Shown: positions 21,310 to 32,589 of the stretch, piece after piece
How positions within the stretch are numbered: the first letter of the stretch is position 1
How the letters are laid out: every line of letters starts with the position of its first letter
Assembly: GCA_029204225.1 (NCBI GenBank)
Contig: CM055093.1
Location: 1,038,117-1,102,116, forward strand
Reading direction: 5' to 3'
Length of the DNA stretch: 64,000 bases
Origin: Diphasiastrum complanatum
Lineage: Eukaryota; Streptophyta; Lycopodiopsida; Lycopodiales; Lycopodiaceae
Position numbers and translations under genes: made by a program
The notes under the pieces: model-generated
The model's database searches: none
What the model was told of the DNA's origin: nothing
What the model saw: the letters and a program-made list of their open reading frames with translations, nothing else

Positions 21310-22123
21310 TGTGAGAAATTGGCAAAAATCTAGCATGGTATTTTTTATGATAGAAGTTTGTAAGTAAATCTCACATGTGTGGATGATGTTCCCACGTGTG
21401 GAGGATTGTAAAGTAAATCAAAATGTTTGATAAAGGGGTCTCATAGAATTTCATAGTCAAGCATTTAGGTGTAGGATGTTGATAGGGTCAAATTTGGCAT
21501 AGATGGCAAATTATCCATTTCCACTTGTAATGCCAATATTGAGCCAAAATAGACCCAAACTTGTGCCAATTAGAGTGTAGACAAGTGTCATGCTTTTGTT
21601 TGATGAAGCTTAAGAGGTCCAATAGGATTTAGAGGTGGAACCTTGTGAGGTCCAATAGAAAATTGAGGTGTGCTTGAATATAGTCCAATAGAATTTAGAG
21701 GTGCATGGATCAATGGTCCAATAGGATTAAGAGGTGGCAAAGTGTGATCCAATCATAGTTAAGCATAGTGGTAGCTCATGAATCTATTAGTATCATTTTA
21801 CTCCTCCTTTTGGATCTAATTGATTTTGAGATTGAGTGGATTTTGAGAGTCATTGAATTTCTAGCTTTCTCTCTCTACCCGAGAGCTCATGATGGTTTTT
21901 CTCTCTCTACCCGAGGAGAGCAGCTTGTTTTAACTTAGAATACTTTTGGAACACTTCCCACACGTGTGAGTGAGAGTTGGAAGTGATTGAATGCATGTAG
22001 TAATGTGTTTTTGCCATAGAATCAAAGATAGATCTTGAATCTCAATCTAGTCTTGATCTTGGTGCATCTACACACCTTAGGAGATCACAAGTAGTGGACA
22101 ATCCACACGTGTGAAATTCAACA
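21310..22123 (+). repeat. R1 3' LTR
   Basis: Near-identical to the 5' LTR; it lacks six bases (acatgt) near its end and has one extra T near its start. The CACACGTGTG palindromes are kept at 21959 and 22104. Confidence 0.9.
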
Positions 22124-22649
22124 AAAAAATAGAGTATTATGAAACGGATATCAAGACTTTTGGGATGACGAGAACGTCGAAATTGAGAAGAATGATTTAT
22201 GATTACCAATAATTGTATTCACATGGATTCATTTTTTACTTTTACATTCATTGCAATACTTTTATACATATCAACTCATAGCTACAACGTCAATACCAAT
22301 ACATATTTTGTCCATTCATGACCATTTCAATTTCAAACAACAATAGGGTTTGCAAGTTCCATAAAATTGTGGAAAAAAGATGTCAAAACTATGAGGGAAA
22401 AATGAAGGGAGCATTAATTAATGGTTGGAATATTAAAGATGATCCAAATTAAACCCCATTGAAGATTACACCTCAAAAGAGGCTCATTGGCTCTACAAGT
22501 GACTTGTATGTAATGAGGGGGTGTCTCATCTATGATGACACCGAAGAACACCATGGTTTGTAAGCACTTGGCAGTCCTTGAGTCTTACGGTTTGTAGCAT
22601 CGAAGAGAGAAAATGATGCTACTACTTTGAACTCAATATCTCAAAGTGG
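22124..22649. other. Flank of R1 without a recognised gene
   Basis: At 22142-22200 a short plus-strand frame ends in the acidic GYQDFWDDENVEIEKNDL before a stop, which may be the end of a transposon ORF cut off by the CT tract or R1. The rest shows nothing. Confidence 0.35.
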
Positions 22650-23029
22650 TTACATGTAGTTCTTAAGAAGATTTGTCATAGGAACTGCTATCTGAGCATA
22701 TTCCTTGACAAATCGTCTGTAATATCCCGTCAAACCAAGAAAGATCTGAAGCTCCAAAATATTCTGAGGTCTTAGCCAATTGAGTATGGCTTTAACCTTA
22801 TTCGGGTCCATCTTAATCCCATCTGACAAGATAATGTGACCCAAATATGCTACTTCTTCAACGAAGAATTCACACTTGGATTGTTTAGCATAAAGCTTAT
22901 GCTTTCTGAGAGGTCGAAACACCTTTCTGGGGTCTTTTAGATGCTCCTACCTCGTTTTGCTGTAGACGAGGATGTCATCTAATACAACTACAAACTTTCC
23001 CAAGTATGGTCTGAGGACACAATTATGTG

Positions 23030-23030
<1 letters not shown>
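22650..23030 (-). pseudogene. Ty3-gypsy reverse transcriptase fragment
   Basis: Minus-strand frames contain VVVLDDILVYSKT (the catalytic Asp-Asp motif of gypsy RT) at about 22950-23000 and then LRKHKLYAKQSKCEFF, VAYLGHIIL and FLGLTGYYRRFVKEYA, the typical thumb/connection region. A stop after YSKT and a frame change near 22940 interrupt it. At about 23030 it joins copia sequence in the same orientation. Confidence 0.9.
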
Positions 23031-23484
<454 letters not shown>

Positions 23485-23601
23485 TCATTTCTACACAAGG
23501 AATAGGCCTTTGAATAAAAAACGATCTTGCACTTGATTCATAACATTGTTATGATCATTGTCTCTCATTTGATTGGTTTTGCTTTAGACCAAATAGTGTA
23601 A

Positions 23602-23708
<107 letters not shown>

Positions 23709-23875
23709 TTGACACTACTTGTTCATAGTAATTTAATTCAAAGAAAAACCACTAACTATATATTTCCGACAATATGATCTAATGAAAGAATATTTGTTCA
23801 ATCACACTTGAGGATTTTGATCAAACTCTAATTGGCCATTATGTAAATCAAACTCTATTAGTCTAAAAAATAATT

Positions 23876-23878
<3 letters not shown>

Positions 23879-23970
<92 letters not shown>
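23879..23970 (+). repeat. (TC)n tract, about 92 bp
   Basis: Perfect run about 60 bases beyond the end of the CACTA-type gene; the DNA between it and the previous tract holds no gene. Confidence 0.9.
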
Positions 23971-23972
<2 letters not shown>

Positions 23973-24029
23973 GACAATCATTTAACATAATGAATATCAT
24001 AAATAACCAAATTAAGTTAGTTGTACATT

Positions 24030-25150
24030 TCAAACAAGTTGAATTAACAAAATTTTGGGTATGCATGCATACATGATGCACTGGAGGCGGTGGTGTGTTT
24101 TTGTCATGCAAAGAATCTTGGCTTGCATTCGTATCAAACTATCATGCAATTCTTTGATCCTTGACTCCACCTTTGCCTCCACTTTTGCCTCCACTTGTGA
24201 ATCCAACCTTGCATCAACAAGTCTATCTACCTCTTCCAAGCTGACATAATTAGATCTATGCCTACGATCAGGTAGCGCTGCACCAAGACCACATCCTGGA
24301 GCACGTCCTCGATTTACTTTGCCAAAATAAGCATCTAGAGGAACGCTAGCCTCAACCCTGACGGTTTTATCCAAACACTAGCAATTGGAAGAACAAATGA
24401 AATGTTAGTTGAAAATTAGAAATTGTTACATTGACCATATAGATAATTTTCTTTCAACAAACTTACATACCTGTAGTTTTTTCTTTGCAAATTCATTAAG
24501 CTCTCCATGATTTTTACTTCGTTTGAAAGTATGTGCACAAATGAAAAGCTCTCTTGCTGTTGGTTCTCGTCCTAACCCTTTTTTCCTATGACAAAATTGA
24601 AGAAGAAGTCACATACTTATAATATTACAAAAAAATTGACATAACAATTAGAGATTTAAAAAGCATACCATATCATCCTTCAACCCCACATAGCCAGCAT
24701 GACCCCCATGCAAACTTCTCATGAATTTTTCACGATTTCTTTCTCTCATCTTCTGTTGAAAGCCAAATATACCAATAATAAAGTTAAATTGTACAAAACA
24801 CTTTTTTTATACATAAGTGAAATACACTATTGTTTTATCTTGGATACCTGGTGTTCTGGAGAATCGTAAACTGTTGAAATTGGAGCCACTCTTCTTGATC
24901 TTGCAACTAGCGAGGCTTACTTGGCTCTTCTCGGCTATAGTTTTAAAGACCTATAAATTCACATCTTTGATACAAATTAGTTGATATGAACTATAGGTAC
25001 AAATATGACTTCATAATTTAGATGAAAATTTAATTATTGTTCATTGCTATATTAAAAATACTATATAACTATACTTATTTCTATAAGAAAGTACCTCATG
25101 CCGTAAATTACAAAAGATATGTGAAAATTTGTCTTTGAAATACTTGTCCA
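24030..25150 (-). pseudogene. CACTA second-ORF-like gene (plant transposase Transposase_24/TnpA type), multi-exon
   Basis: Minus-strand exons with good splice signals: about 25090-25150 (KYFKDKFSHIFCNLRHE); 24845-24950 (VARSRRVAPISTVYDSPEH), which contains stops in its first half; 24668-24755 (RERNREKFMRSLHGGHAGYV, donor ATG/GTATGC); 24481-24590 (LGREPTARELFICAHTFKR, donor CAG/GTATGT); and 24030-24377 (VPLDAYFGKVNRGRAPGCGL, then a charged VEAKVEAKVESRIKELH helix). GREPT...ELF...HT followed by a Gly-rich GRAPGCGLG segment is what I know from the plant CACTA-associated Transposase_24 family, DNA-binding accessory proteins. The last exon is open. Together with the Tnp2 piece at 27.0-27.2 kb on the same strand it suggests a broken CACTA element. 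Confidence 0.65.
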
Positions 25151-25204
25151 CATATTTACAGTTGTATGAAGCCTAACACATGACAATACAAAAACATAAA
25201 AAAT

Positions 25205-26040
25205 GACAATGGGAACCTATGGGAAGTGACAGGATAGAGAACGGGCATACTGGTAGCCTGAGACCTCCGTTCTAGCATACCGGGGGTGGCCCTAGGTTCG
25301 TGAATCCGATATGGACCTGCTAGATCCATTCATGTCCAATTTTGACATCGTTTGGTCAATATGACCTTTCGTCCCGGGGAGAACGCTTTTAGGCAATGGA
25401 AATGACCTAGTTTGGCAATTTTCCATCAAAGGGTCCATTTTTCCGAACAGCGTCGGTTTCTCATATTGTCTATTCCGACCAGTGGGCGACGTCGAGGGGA
25501 ACCTATCGGAATAGACAGGATGTTGAATGGGCCTACAGGTAGCCCGAAATCTCCGTTTGAAATTTGACTCAGAGAAGGGCTTCGGGGACAATTGGTGTTT
25601 GGTCCCAGAATTGGCTGAAATCACCTAGATTTCTAGACGGGGGGTGGTCCAAGGTTTCTGAATCCGATACAGACCCGATGGATCCATTCATGCCCAACTC
25701 CAACATCGTTTGGTCAGTATGACCATTTGTCCCGGGGAGAACGCTTTCGGGCAATGGGAATGACCTAGTTTGGCAATTTTTCGTTCAATGGTCCATTTCT
25801 CCAGATGGTGTCAGTTTCTTGTGCTGTCTATTCCAGCTAGTGCAGCGACATCGAGTGGAACCTGTGGGAAGTGACAAGACATCAAACGGGCATACTGGTT
25901 GTCTGAAACCTCCGTTCGAAGTTCAGCCCAGAAACGGGCTTCGGGGACAATTGGACAATCAGGGGTGGCCCTAGGCACGTGGACCCGATACAGACTTGAT
26001 GGATCCATTCATGCCCAATTCCAACATCGTTATGACCTTT
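25205..26040. repeat. GC-rich tandem repeat, about 290-360 bp unit, three copies
   Basis: Units start near 25208, 25497 and 25855. Each has GGAACCT(A/G)T(G/C)GGAA...GACA, ACCTCCGTT, a GGGGTGGCCCTAGG-like box, GATCCATTCATGCCCAA, and in the first two GTCCCGGGGAGAACGCTTT and GGTCCATTT. The third is shortened by a deletion. The composition is far richer in GC than the neighbourhood. It is probably a satellite or a transposon subterminal array. Confidence 0.85.
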
Positions 26041-26560
26041 TTCTAGACTAAAATCATCATCTCATGCAAGAAACTGGCATAAGTGACAACCCAAAATATA
26101 GTCTTTTATTTTGGTTTATATGACAACATTTCAAAAGCCGTCATTTATGCCAAAGATGATAATTTTTTTGGTTTTATGGCTAAATGTCTAAATAAGTGGC
26201 CAAATAAAAGGAGTTAGATGAATATGATATCATAACGCCCTTAAGTTGATATAAGTGTGTCATATATTTTGTAATACACGTTGATGATATGTATTTCAGT
26301 GTATTAGTATCCAATGGTATTTAACACATTGATAGGTATAATATCCGATGTATAAATTTACACATATAAGATGAATATGATAGATATATGTGATATCTAG
26401 ACTTAAGTCATCATTTCATGCAAAAAAATTGGCATAAAGGATGGCCTAGAAAACTCTCGTTTATTCTGTCTATATGATAGCTTTTCAAAAGGCATCATTT
26501 ATGGCAAAAATGACATTTTTCTAGTTTTGAATGGCTTATATGTATAGATGAGGAGGTGAA
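26041..26560 (-). repeat. CACTA-associated satellite, inverted copy
   Basis: About one and a half units of the repeat that forms the array at 42127-44110, here in reverse complement. Shared parts include ATAGGTATAAT, GTGTAAATTTACAC-like and GTCATTTATGCC segments. Confidence 0.75.
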
Positions 26561-27004
26561 AAAAAGTAGTTACATTGAGATAACAATATAAGAGTCTTGT
26601 TAAGAATTAGGATTTGAGGACCATGCAAAGTTCTACAATGACCTCCATGCATGTGAGATTGTACAAGATCTATGATAGATCAACTCAGATTTTCAAGATC
26701 TATCAAATGCACTTTAAATCAAGGCAAGAGCTCATCTACATCAAAAGTTAAGATCATCCAAAGACAAGCTAGTTTTTCACATCCACATGAAAAAACTAAG
26801 TGCAATTCACTATGAGACACAAAACCAAGCCCCTTGCTCTCATGTAGAGAGATAAAGGCCACTCTCTCAAGTAGAGAGAGAATTTGCTACAAAGAAACAA
26901 GTCCAAAATTGCATTAACTCTCAAAAATATTGTATGTACAAAAATAGCACACTTCCAAATAGTAATGAATATTTGTCACAACATAAGAAATATAGACATC
27001 AAAG
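26561..27004 (-). other. Possible copia LTR fragment, otherwise unassigned
   Basis: Between about 26780 and 26960 the order of words (AAACTAAGTG, CCTTGCTCT, GTAGAGAGATAA, GTAGAGAGAGA) resembles 53856-53960, the LTR remnant of R10. The match is loose. No gene seen. Confidence 0.35.
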
Positions 27005-27235
27005 AACATTATAAGTACCTGTAAAATGTTGAAGATGTGGTATGATGGAAAAATGCCTTAATACTTTTTGTGGCACTTTGGATTGTGGTTTTTTCCAGTG
27101 ACTTTCTTTGCAAATGGGACAACTATTCAGACTTTCATATTTTCCACAGTATAATTCACACATGCATGGATAGTGTGGTAACCTAGACCAATGTCCTTGA
27201 TCACCTTCTTTGCCTCATAGGTGGAACATGGAAGT
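27005..27235 (-). pseudogene. Tnp2 transposase N-terminal fragment
   Basis: Minus strand: KVIKDIGLGYHTIHACVN, then after a small frame break CGKYESLNSCPICKESHWKK and VPQKVLRHFSIIPHLQHF, followed by a donor (ACAG/GTACTT at about 27018). This is the Cys-rich block of CACTA Tnp2 proteins, in which C-P-x-C and V-x-K-V-L-R-x-F-P are typical. It is cut off on both sides. Confidence 0.8.
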
Positions 27236-27792
27236 CATTAGAGGAGTTTTGAGCTCCAAAAAAACCCTTTAAGAATTCATGCAAGATGTAGTTTATATTA
27301 TTAAAATATTATAACACTAATACTTTTGACTTGCCATAACTTTTTAATCGTAGCTCAAAAGTATGTCATCTAACATATCATTGAAAGCCCTTGTTGAGCG
27401 CTTTTCAATGCTCCAAACTCTGCTAAATTTGGACTTACTACTAAAAAGTTATGCCATTTTTAGTGTGGAATCAAAATGTGGACTCAAAAAGATACGTTAC
27501 ATAGATTTCAAATTTGAGTGTTTTGATTGGTCCATGTGTAAGAAAAAATTGAGAAAAAATATAAAAAGAATCTTTACAAAGGGAATAGATGTTCATGAAG
27601 CAAGGTCAATAGCTTATCAAAACTTGTTTGCAACCATCCATGGACCACCTTTAGATTATATAGACACAATATAGAAAATAATTTGCTTCTTTTGCATCCT
27701 TCAAACAATGGCTTCTTTGCATCTTCCATTAGAGAAGAAATTTTTTTGGCATCAACATCTTCATTTCCTTTTACCTTACTGATTGTAGCTTG
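27236..27792. other. No gene recognised between Tnp2 fragment and R2
   Basis: A 103-codon plus-strand frame at 27363-27674 is open but has no known motif and crosses what should be transposon flank. I give it no weight. Confidence 0.35.
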
Positions 27793-27797
27793 ATTCC

Positions 27798-28629
27798 TGT
27801 GCAAAAAGTACAAAAAGGACCAAGAGTGGATCCTAATCTGATCCTCAAGAGGGATTGGTTGTCGGATTACTTGACCTATCAATCTACTTCAGATTAAGAT
27901 CAATCTAGATCAATTCTAGACACAAAATCCTAACAAGAACAATCATTAATTGAAGGTAAGTGTACTTTATGGTTTCACATGTGTGAAACATTGTCTGAGT
28001 ACAGACTCCAACCTGAAAATAAAGTACACATTGATAGAACCTCAAAACAATCAAAACAAATGTAGACAAATGGAGAGAATCACTCAAAATTGCTTTCAAA
28101 ACCAAGATTGGTGTCTCACAATGACTATGGCCAAATGTGGCTCTATATATACAATAAGTGGGAGCTCGTGGTAATGATCATCCCTATGATCCCACATGTG
28201 TGAAGGTGCTTTGTCATATGATGATTCATCATGCAAAACTGACACTTGGACAAAACTTTCTATTTTGAGCACTTTTGGTCCATTTTCCCTCTATATGGAG
28301 ATCTACTTGGAAATCTTCTAGAAGTCAAAATTCGCCTACTTCAAATTATTCCACACATGTGAGCTGTCCTCTACACATGGAATATGACACCTAACCAAAG
28401 GATGTGGCTCATGCAATCCATATATTGATGCCATGTGTCATATGTCTAGAAAACTAGTTTTTGGCCTTTTTAGCCACTAGAACTTGAATTAAATCATATG
28501 TACAACCTATATGATTATGGTGCATGACAAGTACACTATTTTAACACGTGGGAACAGACTCCACACATGTGTGTTTATCTATATACAAGATTTTTGGCCT
28601 CTACCAAGCTTATTTTTGCATTTTTCACA
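27798..28629 (-). repeat. R2 3' LTR
   Basis: Bounded by TGTGCAAAA (plus strand) and TTTTTCACA. It contains several CACATGTG/CACACATGTG palindromes and one ACACGTGG. On the right it meets the polypurine tract, the complement of CTCCTCCTCAAAAATC. Confidence 0.9.
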
Positions 28630-28769
28630 CTCCTCCTCAAAAATCTAGCTTGGTAAATCTAGCTTGATGGAAAACATGATGATCTTGAACTTGACTCCAT
28701 GGGCTGAATTGGTCTTTGTTGGTTCAAAAGGTGTGAAGATCAGCCAATGAGCTTGATGTTGATCTGAAA

Positions 28770-30146
28770 TCACCATATCCATGATAGTGCTTCTTTGATG
28801 TTGACATCTTTGATGAGCTTGAGAGCTTTGCACCATCCTAGCACCTCCAAAATTGATTCCTTCCAATTTTCATGTAGATTGTTGACCTTGAGGCTTGCTC
28901 CTTCACATGAGATATGCTCCTCTTTCCCTTGAAATGTGAGCCACATGGGTTCAACCATGTTTCTTGAGTTTCTTTTTGGAATCACAACTTGAGAAGGTCT
29001 CTCCTCCTCAATCCTTGGCACACTTGAACCTTGAGATGACTCCTTAAGATCCTCTTCATGGTGCTCCTTCTTGATGGAAATCCGAGACCTCCATGTCTCA
29101 TAATGATCACAACAAGTATGACCATTCAATATGCACTTCCTATGATTATCAAGATTACTTATGCTAGAAACATAAGTCCAAAAATCACCACAACTTGGCA
29201 TGATTTTTCCAATATTGAAATCAAAAGGTATCTCCATCTCAGTAAGGCTAACTACTTGCTTATGGATATAAGTGTCCACTTTGGATTCACTTATTCTCAT
29301 AAGAAGTTTACAACTTGCCTTTAGGATTGAAAACATACAATTTTCATCTTTATGAATAAACACATCATTCATGATCTTATTGAAACCAAAAGATCCTACA
29401 TTATGAAGATATTTCCATTTCCTTGACTTCATAACTAATGTAAGCTTACAAGGAAAACATATTTTGCTATCTTTTAAGGCATCACACTCAACTAGTATTG
29501 TCTTAATCCACCTTTGAGATACAAAAATCTCTTCAAAGCAAAATGGTTCTTCATAAGTTGACATGAGAGCATTAATGAAACTATTTTCATTTTGTGATTG
29601 CTCCTTATTCTTGATTGATTTCTCTTGGATAATAACAATAAGTTTGAACTTATCTAAAGTTCCAAGCAAAATACTTTCCAAAGACATAAAATAAATCCAA
29701 GTTACTTTCATGAAAGTGACATCTATTTTTGCATCTTGAACCAAACAATGCACTTCCAAATGAAAAATTTCAAAAGATTCAACATGTGTTGTGATGGACT
29801 CTTGAAGACAAATCTTGCAAGTCCTTGTGAGACTCCAAGCCTCATTCACCTTTCCACAAAGGAAAAACTTTTCCTTGGACTTGTCCTTCTTGTATTTGCA
29901 TTTTGAACTTGAAGCTCCATCCTTCACCTCGGCCCCCTTGCTTTGGTTCTCCTTGGATGGATTGGTCTTCTTTTTGAGGCATCTTGAGAAAATATATCCT
30001 CCCTTGCCACAAAGGTTGCACTTAGGATCCTTTCTTTCCTTCAATAGGATGCCAACTATTGATGCCATGTGAATAAAAACCTGTGATATGATTCTACAAA
30101 TGTAATTTGTGACTTTCAAGAGACTAGATTTGAACATCTTCAACAA
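28770..30146 (-). CDS. R2 ORF: zinc knuckle plus the novel region in permuted order
   Basis: Open for 458 codons. Near residue 45 is a degenerate retroviral-type knuckle, CNLCGKGGYIFSRC, in which Tyr takes the place of His; a second Cys-rich part follows (FFLCGKVNEAW, CKICLQ). From about residue 190 block B of the novel region appears (FCFEEIFVSQRWIKTILVE, CKLLMRISESKVDTYI near 278, IPFDFNIGKIM, SNLDNHRKC, YETWRSRIS near 347). Block A comes afterwards near 394 (RNSRNMVEPMWLTFQGKEEH), whereas in R1 it precedes block B. The end is KEALSWIW, matching R1. Neither Gag N-terminus nor protease is encoded. The frame is free of stops although the LTRs differ by about 2 percent. Function unknown. Confidence 0.75.
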   Translation of the reverse strand: MLKMFKSSLLKVTNYICRIISQVFIHMASIVGILLKERKDPKCNLCGKGGYIFSRCLKKKTNPSKENQSKGAEVKDGASSSKCKYKKDKSKEKFFLCGKVNEAWSLTRTCKICLQESITTHVESFEIFHLEVHCLVQDAKIDVTFMKVTWIYFMSLESILLGTLDKFKLIVIIQEKSIKNKEQSQNENSFINALMSTYEEPFCFEEIFVSQRWIKTILVECDALKDSKICFPCKLTLVMKSRKWKYLHNVGSFGFNKIMNDVFIHKDENCMFSILKASCKLLMRISESKVDTYIHKQVVSLTEMEIPFDFNIGKIMPSCGDFWTYVSSISNLDNHRKCILNGHTCCDHYETWRSRISIKKEHHEEDLKESSQGSSVPRIEEERPSQVVIPKRNSRNMVEPMWLTFQGKEEHISCEGASLKVNNLHENWKESILEVLGWCKALKLIKDVNIKEALSWIW

Positions 30147-31727
30147 TCTACAAGGACCTACAAAAGGTCTAGCTCACAAACCTAAGAATCAATCTTCACA
30201 GTAATGACTAGTCACTTGGAAACTTTGCTTTGATCACTAAGACAAAAGCACACAATCTTTGAATCAAATCACTAAAGAAATTAGATCCAATCTCCTATTG
30301 GACTCATCAAATACCAATGACTTTTTCTTTTGAAAGTTGAAATGGATATGAAAAAGATTTGACACCTAGATTTTCCTTTTCACTTGACTAGTTTTCTCAA
30401 CACTTGAGATTCTTGAACAAAAGGTGGGTTTTGTTTCAAATACATGAAAATCAAACTTAATCACTTCTTTTGGACTCAATTCTTGACCCAAATAATCTCC
30501 CACTTGAGATTTAGAATGAATTTGATTTGATTTGACAACAAACCATACCACCAATTTTTCACAAAGCTTAAAAATTAGACAACTAGATATTCACAAAGAT
30601 CTCAACCATGCATGAATACTCAAATATAGACTCCTCATTCTAGACATCCAATGGGATCACAAATTGACCCTCACACTCTCACAAAGAAAGTTGAATAGAA
30701 CTAATTTGAGTTTCATACATACTATGTCAATTTTTTCTCAACAAATTGAATTCAATCACTCCTATTGGATTCCACCAATTACTCTACCTTTTAAGACTTG
30801 GAATGAAATTCAAAATCAAAAGTTGTGATTTTTCTCACTAAGATATTTTGCTTCAAAGGGCTAATGCCACTTAGAAAGATTTAATCACCTAGGAGAAGAC
30901 AAATTCTCCACCAATAACAACGCAAAATGAGCTTCTAGATCTTGCCCTCTACAAAGGAAGGAACTCTTAGAAAATTGGATCTCTCTCTACACATTTGCCA
31001 TAGACACCTTAATGACTCTTTTCAAATCTTACAATCACTCAAACAAATTGAGTAGGGCTGAACAATGTGACTTGGATCTCAATCTCTTTTCTAGAACTCA
31101 ATTTAAGCCAATCTATGTCAAATTCTACAAAAGATTTGCATAGATGCTCTATATGCACTAGAAACTCTCAAAGGTTTCACTTGGAGGACAGATCCAAGGA
31201 TGCTTTCTAGCAAATTGATGCTTCTAAACTTGACCTTATCACTCTTGAACAAATCTAGAGTGATGGTACAATGGATTTCATCCTCTCACCTTGCATATTA
31301 CTCCTTAATCTATGATTTTTAGCAAAATCTCTCTCAACTTCAACATGCACTCAAAAAATCAGAGATAATCGATTAATGCACCTAATTCAAGCTTCAAATT
31401 TAATTTCTTGGCTGATCTAATCCTAGAACTAATCAAGGGATTAGATTCTCTATAGAAAATGCTTGATTTTGCACCAAAAATCTCTCAAATTGGGTGTGTG
31501 AGTCAAATTGTACAAATTTTTGAATTTTCTCAGCCAAAACTGGAGCTGTACGGACTCACACGTGTGAAAAGACTTCCTACATCCCACAACAAGATCTGGA
31601 CCAAAAATTTTGAGGATAGCTATCAAATCCAACTCGCTACACAAAATTTGACTAGTTTCCAAAAAACTGCTAATTTTGGCTTTGATTTGGATTAACCCTA
31701 TCAATTCCAACAAAACCTCTTGTACTT
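30147..31727 (-). other. R2 long leader without coding potential
   Basis: About 1.6 kb between primer site and ORF, roughly twice the R1 leader. Stops occur in all minus-strand frames; I see no Gag domain. It could be the packaging region plus decayed gag. Confidence 0.5.
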
Positions 31728-31740
31728 GGCTCTGATACCA
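31728..31740 (-). promoter_or_regulatory. R2 primer binding site (tRNA-iMet)
   Basis: GGCTCTGATACCA on the plus strand, complement of TGGTATCAGAGCC, abutting the LTR at 31741. Confidence 0.95.
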
Positions 31741-32555
31741 TGTGCAAAACGTACAAAAAGGACCAAGAGTGGATCCTAATTTGATCCTCAAGAGGGATTG
31801 GTTGTCGGATTACTTGATCTATCAATCTACTTTAGATTAAGATCAATCTAGATCAATTCTAGACAAAAAATCCTAACAAGAATAATCATTAATTGAAGGT
31901 AAGTGTACTTTATGGTTTCACATGTGTGAAACACTGTCTGAGTACGGACTCCAACCTGAAAATAAAGTACACATTGATAGAACCTATGTAGACAAATGGA
32001 GAGAATCACTCAAAATTGCTTCCAAAACCAAGATTGGTGTCTCACAATGACTATGGCCAAATGTGGCTCTATATATACAATAAGTGGGAGCTCGTGGTAC
32101 TGATCATCCCTATGATCCCACATGTGTGAAGGTGCTTTGTCATATGATGATTCATCATGCAAAACTGACACTTGGACAAAACCTTCTATTTTGAGCACTT
32201 TTGGTCAATTTTCCTTCTATATGGAGATCTACTTGGAAATCTTCTAGAAGTCAAAATTCGCCTACTTCAGCTTATTCCACACATGTGAGCTATCCTCTAC
32301 ACATGGAATATGACACCTAACCAAAGGATGTGGCTCATGCAATCCATATATTGATGCCATGTGTCATATGTCTAGAAAACTAGTTTTTGGCCTTTTTAGC
32401 CACTAGAACTTGAATTAAATCATATGTACAACCTATATGATTATGGTACATGACAAGTACACTATTTTAACACGTGGGAACAGGCTCCACACATGTGTGT
32501 TTATCTATATACAAGATTTTTGGCCTCTACCAAGCTTATTTTTGCATTTTTCACA
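31741..32555 (-). repeat. R2 5' LTR
   Basis: Same termini as the other copy; it lacks 17 bases (position about 31986) present in the 3' LTR. Followed by the target duplication ATTCC. Confidence 0.92.
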
Positions 32556-32589
32556 ATTCCCATATTCACTGCCCTCATTAATATTGCAT

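Larger units (their letters stand above)
17033..22123 (+). mobile_element. R1: complete non-autonomous Ty1-copia-derived retrotransposon
   Basis: Complete element with two LTRs, primer site, one long ORF and polypurine tract. It is flanked on both sides by A-runs that give a 5-base target duplication AAAAA (not fully informative because it is a homopolymer). Comparing the LTRs by eye gives about eight substitutions and two short indels in roughly 815 bases, close to 1 percent, so insertion was recent. It lacks reverse transcriptase and RNase H, and its integrase is reduced to a short C-terminal trace, so it must have moved with enzymes supplied by another copia element. Retained Gag resembles the TR-GAG class described in plants, but the additional conserved coding region is unusual. 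Confidence 0.9.
27798..32555 (-). mobile_element. R2: complete non-autonomous copia-derived retrotransposon
   Basis: Two LTRs of 832 and 815 bases on the minus strand, exact 5-base target duplication ATTCC at 27793-27797 and 32556-32560, primer site, polypurine tract and a single 458-codon ORF. The LTRs differ by about 18 substitutions (mostly transitions) and one 17-base indel, roughly 2 percent, so R2 is older than R1 by this measure. It has no recognisable Gag N-terminus, protease, integrase or RT. The LTR sequence differs from R1, but the polypurine tract and the coding region are related. Confidence 0.92.

Noticed and set aside
27363..27674. 103-codon plus-strand ORF
   Set aside because: No known motif, lies between a minus-strand Tnp2 relic and R2, and codon composition looks random.
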